Both the position numbers and the translations under genes were made by a program. A DNA stretch of 64,000 bases from positions 59,734,930-59,798,929 of the forward strand of contig JANCRA010000001.1 in the NCBI GenBank assembly GCA_024362935.1. Reading direction: 5' to 3'. Every line of letters begins with the position of its first letter. Position 1 is the stretch's first letter. Origin of the DNA: Setophaga petechia (lineage: Eukaryota > Chordata > Aves > Passeriformes > Parulidae). The notes beneath the pieces were generated by a model. That model was not told where the DNA came from and did not search any database. It worked only from the letters and a program-made list of their open reading frames with translations. Positions 34,129-44,851 of this stretch are shown piece by piece.

Positions 34129-37100
34129 GGTCAGTCCATCACCACAAGTGGCCAGACTCAGCACACTGGCCAGGGTAGAAGAAGAGATTTTGTCTCCAGT
34201 TCTAGAAGGTAAGAAGAGATAAAATGGTTGGTTGGAGATCTGCAGTACTACATCATCTGAAAATAAAGTATTTTTGAAATGCGTGTGGTGATGATTCTTG
34301 TAAACTTGCCATAATGATTGAATTGAAATGGATTAGGGTTGCTTGCTGCAAGTACCAGTAGTTTGAATACTCCCTGACCTGTTTGTAACCTGAATTTTTC
34401 AGTGCTCTCAGTATTCACAGAAACTCTTCCTTATGGGGTGACACAAACTTCCACAGACATGGACTTTACTCCTTACAAGTCATATACAAACAACAGCAAA
34501 GTCTGCTTGGTGTATGTGCTTCTGGCTCTCTGCAGAGCATATTCCAGGTCAGCCTGTTTTTGAGGGTTTAGCTGTTTGTTTTCCAAATGAAAACCTAAGA
34601 AGTTCTCTGTAACTGTGTGGTGCTGACACCAACCATCATACCAGACAGAAAGCGCACATTTTTAAAATCATATGTATGGTGCCATAGCCCACACAGCATA
34701 CTCAGATTGCTATTTAATCTTGGCTTTTATTTCAGGACAAAGGTAAGCTTTTCGTACTTAAAAGGTGAGCCTCTCCATGTGTTACTAAGCAAAAGTAGAT
34801 GTTACAACACCTTGCAGGTCTGCAGACTGGCTGATGCAATAATGTGGTACTTCCCTTGGAATGTCACAACTGATGTGTCATCATCTGTCTTCATCAACTC
34901 AGGTTTGATTGATCAGTGTAATGGAGGGACAAGGTGGGAAGAGTTTGAAAGAAGGGAATGTGAAGGCAAAATTAGGGAAAATTCAGGGCAAGATAAAAGG
35001 CTACAATAAGTAACAGTAAGAAAAATTATCTATCTCACATGACCAGCACCAGAGTATTTAGTACTTGAGGACCACAGTCTGCCTCTCACTCCTGTGCAAA
35101 TGTCCTGCTGTCCCCAGGGAGGAACTTGCAGGAGGAGAGACATGAAGCTGTGAATTTATACACTTTCTGCTTCCTTGCTCACAGACTTATAGTAGGGCAG
35201 AGGCAGAGAATGCCCTAATGAACCCCGGTGTTAAGTAAATCCTGTGCCTGTTACCTAAGAGGATCTTTATTTGGGAGATAAATGCTGAACAGTTTTCATG
35301 GATGCTCTCTAGCTGCATTTTGTTTGTCTTGTCCCCAGCTCAGAAGCCCTCAGTGACAGTTTTCAAATGTTCCATTTTCTCTGCTTCTTTAGCACAGCTG
35401 CTCACACCTCCTTTGTTTCAAAGGCTGTTCCCGAAGCCAGGTCCTGCCTCTCTGCCCATTCCTCACTGGTTTTGCCCATTCATTTCCAGGACAGTGAACT
35501 CAGATATGTGTGTTCATTCCTGTACACCTCAGGCCTGCAGCTGGTGTGCTCTGAGGGGCCTTGCTGATGCTCACTCTGTCGTGCTGAGGCCGGAAGCAGC
35601 TGGAGCAGGAGCTGCTCTGCAGCCCAGGGAGTGACTCAGTGTGCCTCAATCACTGCTGGCGACAAACGTCTCTCACCACGGGCATGACAACAACCAGTTT
35701 CATCAGGCCTGAGGAATTCACAGGCTGATGCTGGGGAGGTCGCTTTGCTCAGGGTTTGCCCATTTGGAGCAGTCGGTGTGAATCACAATGGGAAACTGGA
35801 GAGACCAGTTTACTGGATTTTGTAGCAGGAGGCTGGCCTACTGTCCTCAGCAAACTGCCTTACAGAGGTTTTGATACTCAGTTGATATTTAACCAGGTGG
35901 AGAAAAAGCTGTTTGAAAGATACAGCTACAAAAGAAGTAAGACTTAGCTGGTTTGTTGTGAAATACATCATTATTTCCAACCTGTTTTTTTTTCTGTTGC
36001 TTTCTCTCCAACTGCAGTATCCAAGCTGAGTTGGATGCAATTACAAAAAGACCCTTTTCAGTTCTATCAGTCTGATCTAATTGTGTTGTGCATGCCTTCA
36101 TCAGCTGAAGATAAGGCTCAAACCATGGGCAGGGCCTTGTGTGCTTTACAGCCCCTACAGTGGCCTGGAGCAGTTGCCAAAAATAGGCTTTAGCACAGGT
36201 CAGTGGGCAGGAATGGCTGCGGGAGCATCACACTGTTTACATGGCTGGACATGCAGCCTGTCCCTAACAGCGGCAATTAGGGCAGCCAGGCGTGGTGGCA
36301 CACGGGGCTGTGCCACCAAGGGGGCCCCGGCCGCAGGGGACAAGTCCCACGCAGCCTTTCCAGCACAAACACCAGTCAGCCAAAGCCTCCCACATGCCAC
36401 TCCTCAGCACTGCGGCTGCAGGGCGGGCACAGGGCACAGCCTGTGCAGTCCTTCTTCTTCAGGGGACAGTGCCCTGCTGAGGGATCCAGCCTCAGGCTGG
36501 GTTAATAAATGCAAAGTTCCATTAATATTTGCTGGTGGAACAGCAGTGAAAAATGTTCTGCAGAGAATTAACAGGGTTTTAGGCCCTTGCTCTGCCCATA
36601 CCAATGTGCAAGGGCCCTGCAGATCTCTTCCAGGGTGTTGTTTTCAGGGCTCAGGCCAGCACAGAGTGGGATGTGATGGTGACACTTGTGTTTGCAGAGC
36701 CAGTGAGACTGGACAAAGCATAAATCTCAAACTAGCTGTGATTTACAGCAAAGTTGCTTGCTCCAGGATGCACATGTGTGCTTTTAGCATTTATCCAGTC
36801 ATTCTGACACAAGTGACTGCAAGAAGCCTGTTTAAGTATTATTTATGTGGTGTACACAATGTTGTAATGAAGATCAGTATTCAAGGTGGCTGATTTTCTG
36901 CTTTCAGTGGTAGTGGTTTGTGTCTCAGGCTTAGCAGTGCCTGCAATTCTTTTCCTTCTCAAAGAACCTCAGACTAAAAATACAAGTCAAATAAAGGAGG
37001 AGTGGGGATAGAAAACATCCTCCTTTTCCTGTTGTGCTAAAAAACTGTACAAAAAGGAAGGCTTAAGCTTATCCTTGGCTATGACCATAATCTGCATGTT

Positions 37101-39115
37101 TGTTTTCACACTTCCCTACAGATTCCCTGCATCACTTGGGTTATTTGGTAATTCTCTTGGTACATCCCTGGCCCTGGGCCCCATTGCCTGAATGATGAGA
37201 CCTGGGGGAGATGCTGGGAGCGAGAAGGTGCTGGGCTGCGTGGGCCTCCCGGGGCCAGGGCTGTGTTTTCAGACAGATCTGGTTCTAATCAACTCCTTTA
37301 AACACCTCAGTGGCAAGATCAGGAATTAAACCCAGACATCCTGAATACCTGCACTTATGCCATAGCTACAGAGTTGTTCTTGGTTTGGCAGCAAATTACT
37401 ATAACTGAGGCTTTAGGAAAAAATACAGGAGAAAAGTCTTGCACTCCACCTGATAAATGACCCTATGGAGGTGTGGAAGGACAGGAGGAAGATGTCAGCA
37501 CAGCTGACATCTGCGGCTCAGTGCTGATTCAAGCCCATGGAAATCAGTGGAAAGATTCCCACAGACTCCAAAAGGCTTTGGCTTAGACCCTCACTGAGCA
37601 GTGATTTCCCTCATTGACCAGGAGAAAATGGGCTATTCCTGGAGAGAGGGGAAGCTGCTGGCATTTTTACAAAAAGACAAGTGCCAACACAATTCTTCAA
37701 AGAAGTCTGTCCACTAATCCTTTCCTCTTATGACACTAATGTAATTTTGTGCCGTATTTGACAGTGTGCCAAAAAATTGCATCGAATAAATCCAAGTTTT
37801 GTGAATGAAATGAATGAGAATTGGCGCTGGCCCACGCCCTGCTCTGCAGCAGTGTCTTCCCAAAGAGCTGCTCTGCGGTGTGCTGAGGTTTGTTCCATGC
37901 TGATGGCTGGGGGAATGGCAGAAAGGAAGGCTTCATGCACATGGAATGTATAACTGACAGCTTAGAGGCCAAAGCTGGCATCTGAGGGCTGCCAGGGTGG
38001 TCTGTGTCTAGCGCTGGTTTCTGTTTGTTGTGAGCTCCTCCTTGGCTTTCCAGCATGCCCCTGCTCATGTGCCCTTGTGTCTCAGCTCTTTCAAAGTGCA
38101 TCCTTTTATCACTGAAAAAATGAGCCTTTACTTGGGGCTGCAGTTCCTCATGTAATGCCAATGGGTGTGACCAGCCAAAGCCCACCAGGGGCCTCGCCCA
38201 CTGTTTGGATGGGATTTCCAAGCCCTGTACACCCTGGTAAGGAAAGGCCTTAACAATTCTTTGTGTCTTGGATCAAACTGGTCAGTCTTTAATATCTCAA
38301 GCATCAGTATTTTCATAGAGGAGTTTCCCATGCATTCACTGAATATTTGCAGTCCCTGTCTCATTAGGAAGGGACAGACAGCTGAGAGGGGAACAGAATT
38401 TAATTTTTAAATCCCTGGCAAATCCTTACTGTATAGGATTTAATTAGCTACAGCTCAGGAATGATAGGTTTTAGTAACTGTAAGGGAGATCTAGATACAA
38501 TTTTTGAATAAAAGCTTTTAGGTCACTGATAGGAACAGTGGGCAAATGCCTTGGAAAGAAATAAATGCCAGCCACCACGATGCGTTATGGTTGCTGGGAT
38601 GTTACAGACTGACCCCCCCAGCTGAAGCTGCATTAAGAACCCAGGAAATTCCAGCCACTGCCATTCCAATTAGCTGCTCCTCTCACCCTGTGCCTGTGGA
38701 TTAGTTTACCTTCTTCAGGCAGTAATCAGCCTGGGGTTGTATTTGTCAGCAAGTGACTCTGGAAAAGCTGGAAAATCTCTGCCAGTGCTATACAAGGTAT
38801 ATTTACAGCGCGAATCTCCTTTTTTTGGAATTTCCCAAGGATTAGGTTGGAGCTGGATCACAATAATATGAAAACTCAGACAAACAAGCATGTGTTCTCC
38901 CAGCACTCTGTGCATTGTTCACTATCTGGGATGGTCTGGAGGTGACCTTTAGTCCGCAGGGCAAATACTTGGACTGTACAGAGGTTCTGGTTACCTGTCC
39001 AGGTGCAGAGGGGTGCAGAGTGACATCTTCACTGGGCAGCTGCAGGGAAAGCTGAGAATAGCTGCATTTCATCATCCCTGTGCTGTAAAGGAGCTGCAGT
39101 TGCATGGGAGCTGAC

Positions 39116-39123
39116 TATAAATA
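39116..39123 (+). promoter_or_regulatory. Isolated TATA-box match
   Basis: TATAAATA follows a moderately GC-rich stretch (38940-39110) that contains CAGCTGC E-box-like sequence. No downstream exon was recognised, so promoter activity is speculative. Confidence 0.2.
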
Positions 39124-40599
39124 CAGATTTATGCGGGGTTTCTTGCTTGGGTGGCGTTGATGTGGACAGATGTACATGTGTACACAGCCACATCCAGGTT
39201 AAATATTTAGTTGCTCAGCTACTAATTTAAAATAATTTCACAAAATCTTTTCCTTGCTTTTCCTGCTTGGTCCAAGGTTTCCTCTGAAAGGGAGGTAGGG
39301 TCGGGAGAGGTTAATGAACACTGATGTAATCCTACTGATATAAATTGTGTTTGCCTGGATTTACTTCAGCAAAACAGATGTTAGGGTGTAGTGATTACTG
39401 TAACTCCTTTACGTTTTTTATGAATGGGCTTGTACAGGTCATCCAAATCCCTTGGAATTGCTTTTCCCTTAGGGCTGGATACATGGAATATCTCAGGCAA
39501 AAGAACAATGAAGAGCAGACACTGCACAGACAGTATCAAATGCTCTTTTATATGCACTACTCTTCCTGTGTGTAGTGCAGAGCAGCCTGAATAACTCACC
39601 CAAACACAGATGGACAAAGAATATAGAACTTTTTTTCCTAATCCCCCTTTCTTCAGCTTCCTGCCTGACTTTGGCATTAGAAGGGAGGCAGGGCTGATTT
39701 TCAGTGCATGTATGTAAACCATTTTTAGGTACGTTATACCTGCATAATAAACCATAACTTTTTTTTCCTATTGAGAATGTGTAAAGAAATGAAAATCAGA
39801 AATAGTGGTTAAAAATGCATGTTTCAGGAGCTGGAAAGAGACTCAGCTCAGAGTTACCACTTAGGTTTTTGTGTCTACCAGGCTTTTAAAAACTATTACT
39901 ATCGTCAGGCGAAATGTCAGGGGTGAGTGGAGGCATTCAAAAACGTAACCGTGTGGAAGAGGATGATGTATTTCCTTTAGCTGAAGTCAAGGGGACATTG
40001 GAGTAGAGAAGATGTGGTGAACAGCATGGATGAGACTGTGAATGTTTTGGTTTTACAGCTGGCCTGGAAAAGAGAACTATTTAGGGTTAAATGGAAATGC
40101 AGTTGTGTGTTCTGTATGGCCTGAAATGAACCATTTTGCTCCTGGTAGGAAAAGCATGTTAATTTAATACATTTAATGTATATTTAATGTAGGTTTTCAG
40201 CTTTCTCTCGGATGTTAAGGCAGCCTGGCTGGGTTTAGAGCACCTGAACCTCCCATGCTGCATTAGGCTGACTTCCTCAGTAGGAGGATGGGTCCAGTGG
40301 GTTGGGGGCCATGTGTTTTTCTGGGATTATTTCCATGGACTTCATCCAGTTTCCAGAGCCTTCTTCTATGTCATCTTTTTCAGCCCTGCAGTCGATTGCT
40401 GAGCCCCAACTTAGGGGCCAGTGAGCAACAGGGACCAACATCTCTGCTTCTGCTCTTCTCCACTGTGTTTATCCCCCACCCTTATCCTAGTTACATTTTT
40501 CATTAGCAATGTGAGGGGTGAACTTTGAGAGAAACAATAGATAGTTCCTGGCTGGCTAAAACCACTTTTTTCTTGGATATAGTTTCTTTTCTCCTCTCT

Positions 40600-41240
40600 C
40601 CCCGCAAAGCCCCGTGTTAATTACAAGAGGGGCCAACCCCAAACCTGCGGGGAGCCGGGGCAGAGCTGACTGGCACTTTCACTCAGCACATTCCCCGTTT
40701 CCTCACGGTCTCTGCTCCTGTCTGTCAGGCCTGCTGACGACTGCCGGGTAGGAGGGCAGTAATCCGAGCTGCCTGTGCCGAACCAACCTCCTGCTTTTTC
40801 CTGCGGGATTAGTGCCGAGGTGCCTGCGTGCACAGCACCTGTACCCGCGGCTCGTTATCGTGCTGCCTGCGCGCCGCGGCTCCGCGCTCCCGGGCGCTGC
40901 TGCCCTTCCTTTCCCGCTGCTTCCTCCCTTCCCCGCTGCCGGCCCCGCGCTCCCCTCGGGCGGGATGGGGATCCCGAGCCTGCCTCCGGGGGCTCCAAAG
41001 GTAAGCGGCCTCTGCGCGGCTCCGTGCCGGGCCGGCAGCTGCACCGCGGGGCTGGGCATAGCGGAGGGCGGGAGTCTCAGGAACTCTGTCCTTAACCTCA
41101 CGGGCATCGCAAAGTTCAGAGCAAACGAGTGTTCGTGCAGTGCCGAGGCGGGGGCATTTTTCGGGTGCTGTTTTAAGCGAGCTCCCAGCAAACGGGTAGC
41201 CGGGTGCTGTGCCGGCGCTCACGGTCTCTCACTGTGAGGC
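40600..41240. promoter_or_regulatory. Strong intronic CpG island, candidate alternative promoter
   Basis: This is the best CpG island in the window. I count 16 CpG dinucleotides in 40861-40980 alone, in blocks such as GCGCGCCGCGGCTCCGCGC, while the surrounding intron is CpG-poor. There is no TATA box, which is usual for CpG-island promoters. It lies about 8 kb downstream of the PDZ exons and upstream of the rest of SHROOM3, where a promoter would produce a PDZ-less transcript. Mouse is known to make a short Shroom isoform lacking the PDZ domain. The possible first exon with a good donor at 41001 is listed separately. An antisense or unrelated non-coding promoter is the main alternative. Confidence 0.6.
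40965..41000 (+). other. Candidate alternative first exon, coding part (12 codons, MGIPSLPPGAPK)
   Basis: Within the CpG island, ATG at 40965 sits in a reasonable Kozak context (GGGATGG). It is followed by twelve codons ending AAG directly at GTAAGC, a near-consensus donor (CCAAAG|GTAAGC). The frame has no upstream in-frame ATG back to 40812. It ends phase 0, whereas the known PDZ exon ends phase 2. Direct splicing to the regular next SHROOM3 exon would therefore not keep this frame. If it joins SHROOM3, the ATG may be unused (the exon being 5' UTR), with translation starting further in. It could equally be the first exon of a non-coding RNA. No homology is recognised. Confidence 0.25.
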
Positions 41241-44089
41241 TGTTGGGCAATCTAAGCAAAGCTGTCAGACTTCAGGCTAGAAAAGTGCCAGGAGCTCACA
41301 GGAGAGGTGAACTTGGGAGAGCCTCCGGAGCTGTGCAGCATGTTGGCATCCCCACCCTCGGTGTCCAAGGGTAATATCAATGCCATGCACTTGGGATGCT
41401 GAGTCTTTGCCATTAGGGGCTCTGACTCACATCCGCATCACAATTTGTAGGGTGCAGTTTGCAGTTTCATAGTCTGGAAGAATCCATGCTCAAGTTCGTG
41501 GCACTCTTCTTGGCCTTCACCTTTTATAAGTTGAGAGTCATTTAAAGTGGGTGGCAAACCGGGCACGAACTTTATGTCACTGCTGGACAGAGATGGACCA
41601 GCCCCACAATCTGGGATATGCTGTTGTTTGAACATTGCATGGAGCAGAGAGAGACTGTGAAAGAGGGTGGTTCATGAGAGCTGGTGATTAGTACAGCTCC
41701 TGTGCTGGCAATCACTGTAGCTTCAGGTGGCCCTGCACAAATTTGCATTCTTTGGAGACCTGACGTATGTTGTACACACACCTATCCGCCCTTCTAGATT
41801 GGTCATGAATCATAAAACTAAGTTCATTGAACTTGGATTTGATTTTGAGTATTTCCTGACACATGAACTCCTTTAGTAAACCCGTTAACTAATCTTTAAA
41901 CTCATTAGCTGCTTCATTGCTATTAGGATATTTTTAGTTTGAAGTTTGTTTGGGGTTGTTTTATCTTTGACTATGGGCCAAAGCTTTAGCTGTGCACTTC
42001 AAGGGAAATTGTAACTGTTTTTTTCATCTAAACTCTGGTGATCCACTGTGCTTAGGGAAAGTTGGCAGTGCAGGTTGTAGTGGTGCTAGTGGAATACTGG
42101 GACAAAACTAGTGGGCATGGGAGTATCCCTAAAGATTCCCGAGGCAGTGGAGCTGGCAAGGATCTAGAGCATGAAGGAAGAGGTTGTTTCACAGCACAGA
42201 TCCCACCACCCTGCCTGGCCTGATGCATACAGGGGTGAGCATTTTCCCAGGCTGCAGCAATGAGAGAAACCTCCCATGTGAAATTTGAAGAGATGCCTGA
42301 ATTAAAGAGATTGGGTGGTCACCCCCTTCAAACAAATTGAAAAAAATAATCTCAGGCTGATGCTACTGTTTTCTCTGGTGCGCTATACTGTGTTATAGAG
42401 AAGTCTTTTGGATGCCTTCAAAGGGCTAAAGGCAATACCTCATAGAAACCCAAGTGGCTGAAGAATTACCAGATATTAGCATTTACCTCAGTCGCCAAAG
42501 CTTGGACGTTTCTTTCTGCCTTTCATAAATTACAGCCTGCAGGGACCATTTAGTAATAAATCGTAGCAACTTGGCTTTTAGAGGGCAACCCATGTACAGA
42601 GGCACTTCAGGGCTGTGCCAGCATCTCCTTTGTTCAATAAAAGTAACAGCAGGAATTTGATTAAAGACTGATAGAAAAGACAGGGAGGGAGAAACATAGC
42701 AAAGATTAAAAAAAGAAAGAGCCACCTGGAAACTTCATTCCTCCTTTATTTCCAACTTAAGCTCGTAAATACCAAATCTAAACCATTGTGTGTGTGAGAG
42801 GGAGGGAGAATTTCCTGCATGCCTGCACAGAAAAGACTGCACATGCAGCCACCCGAACAACTTTTAGCAGAAGTCAGATTCTTTCCTCCAACTTAAGGCT
42901 TGCTCCATATCTGCACTGGAAAGAAAAGAAACTAGAAAATGACATTATCCCCCGGTGCTCTGGAAGGAGGGCATTTAGGAGGGTCAAGCGAGCCCCATGC
43001 CTGAAAGCAGAGTGGCACTGGCTTTGGGCTGAGCCTGCCTGGGAGCAGGGAGCACATTTCCCAGGCTGCCTCGGAGCAGCCCTGCAGCTCGGCACAATGC
43101 GATGGCCAGCTGCACACGGCCAGCCCACAGCATCTGCCCCTTTGTCTCCATCATCCTTGCTGTAACACCCCCCAGGAAAAGGAAAACCCGGTGACTCCGG
43201 CAGCCAAATGCAAATTAGCCCCTAAGAGCCCCGTCCTGTGTGATCAGCAAGCGACAGGCAAATCGCATTCAGATTCCTCGCTGCAGAGCCAGCCCGGCCG
43301 TTGTTTGGGTGTAGGAGACCAGAACGCTGCCATTAAGTGTCCAACGGGAGCCAGGGTGCATTTTCCTTAGCCTGCCTGTGCCCTGGGAGCTGGGAGAGCT
43401 TTGCTGGGAGGCACGCTTTGGTTCCCAGGCGGGATTTGCAAGGGCACAAAAGAGGAAGTCTGGGACCGTGAACTCCCCGGGAATGGGGAGTTCAGCCCTC
43501 AACGAAGTTTTGCATACTTTGGGGGTTCTTGCAGGTAATCTTGCCCTACTGCAGCCTAGATGGAGCAGCAAGGCAGAATGCTACCTGAGGTCTTTGGCTG
43601 CTGCTTTTAGTGTCCCTTTTCTATACACTTGGACATCTCTGCTTTTTAAATTGTGCTTTTCCCCACCTGCCACTTCTCTTAGTGCATCTTTACATTGGTT
43701 TCTCTCTGCTCACTTTCTCTCACGTTTCTCAGCTGTTTGTAACACCTGTTGGACAGTGAATCCTTTCTGGCCCTGGCCTTGGCTCTGAACTGTGCTCCCC
43801 TCGAGTGGTTAGGATGCAATGATGTCTTTGCAGCAAAGAGAATGTCTCTGCCTCGGTCCAGCCCTCCCCATCTCAAGCCTTTATCCTGAAGGCTGCTGCC
43901 CCCTCCACCCAGGGAGCAGGAAGATGCCCAGCCTTGCATCAGGGTCTGGATCAGGCCCTTCGGTTCTATTTTCTCACTCCCAATCAGATCACTACAAGGA
44001 CGCAGGAACAATGTCCGAGCCTCTGGTCGGCAAACCACATTCTCCCAGTCAGTGAAACTCTCAAAGTACCGAAATCCCGCATCCCGACA

Positions 44090-44400
44090 GGATTTGTGGT
44101 CCCGCTGCTTCTCACATGCCGGCGCAGGCACCTCGGGAGAGGAGAGGGCGGCGCGGTGTCCCGGGGACCGGCCGCCCTGCGCCGGGGCCGCGTCCCGCCG
44201 GAATGCGGGGAATGCGAATGGCATGCTTGAGTGGACAGCTTCAGAGCCGGGCGCAGGGATGGCTCTCCTGCCATCTGTTGTGAGCCCCGCGGGCCCATAG
44301 CAACAGCGGCTCAGGAATGGGGCTGCTGCTTCTTTTTTGTAAAGAAATTCTTCCCGAGCCTCTTCTCCGCTCCTGCATGCGCACACTCATGAATAAGCGG
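44090..44400. promoter_or_regulatory. GC-rich CpG patch with TEAD-like, RFX-like and NRF1-like motifs
   Basis: CpG-dense sequence (for example GGACCGGCCGCCCTGCGCCG) runs about 300 bp. It contains two GGAATGCG direct repeats at 44200-44207 and 44209-44216, which resemble TEAD sites. It also has CCATAGCAACAG at about 44296-44307, resembling an RFX X-box half site, and TGCATGCGCA near 44374-44383, a partial NRF1 site. Together this looks like a promoter or enhancer. The long open frame on the minus strand here starts with GTG and is best explained by low stop density in GC-rich DNA. The function call is inference from motifs. Confidence 0.45.
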
Positions 44401-44538
44401 GAACGGGGCTGGGGTTCCTGTTCCGGAGTGATGCCTGCTGAAGAAGAAAGGGCCTTGTAGAGCTTAGCTTGTGTTTCGTTTGGGGAGGCGTTTTCCTTTC
44501 TGTGCTAGGACATGAGCCCATGTGTGTAATTTATTGTT

Positions 44539-44851
44539 AATTGCTGTAGGGGGGGTAGAATATAAGTAAATAAAGGTAGTATAGAAAGTAATCCTACCCC
44601 CTAAAGAGTTGCAACTGGGCTAATTACTAAAGATTGGGAACAGGCCTGATTTTAGCAGGCCACAGATGTAGCCAATAATAAGAAAAGTGTTATGAAAGAG
44701 TGGGTTGGTTACTTGAGGGGGCCTGGAGTCAGTTGGCTGCTGTGGGAGGAAGGAAGAGTCAGTGCCTGGGAGGAGCTGCCTACGAGAAACATCAAGGAGG
44801 TACCAAACTCTAGCAATGTGGAACCTTTGCAATATAATGACAACAAATTGC
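44539..44851. repeat. 6-bp target-site duplication (AATTGC) flanking the solo LTR
   Basis: AATTGC at 44539-44544 and again at 44846-44851 flank the LTR exactly at its TG and CA ends. Six-base duplications are typical of class II (ERVK/alpharetrovirus-like) integrases. The pre-insertion site would have held one copy of AATTGC. Confidence 0.8.
44545..44845. mobile_element. Solo LTR of an avian endogenous retrovirus (301 bp, class II type)
   Basis: The element starts TGTAGG and ends ACAACA, with the expected TG...CA termini and short TGT/ACA inverted ends. A perfect 6-bp duplication of AATTGC on both sides fixes the boundaries. On the plus strand there is a CCAAT box at 44672-44676 followed by a TATA-like TTATGAAAG about 15 bp later, which weakly favours plus orientation. 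An inverted C/G-rich pair (TAGGGGGGGTAG at 44547 and CCTACCCCCTAA at 44593) could fold near the 5' end. No gag, pol or env sequence adjoins it, so this is a solo LTR left by recombination between two LTRs. I do not know the family name. Confidence 0.75.

Noticed and set aside
38183..38196. CTCF-like CCACCAGGGGCC
   Set aside because: It departs from the core consensus after the G-run, and nothing else suggests a boundary element.
40703..41222. Several overlapping 106-162 codon frames on both strands in the CpG island
   Set aside because: Frames open on both strands at once are expected in CpG-rich DNA. At least the two plus-strand frames checked start with GTG, and none resembles a known protein.
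43679..44386. 235-codon open frame on the minus strand
   Set aside because: It begins with GTG, not ATG, and overlaps the GC-rich patch, where stop codons are rare. It has no domain or splice support.
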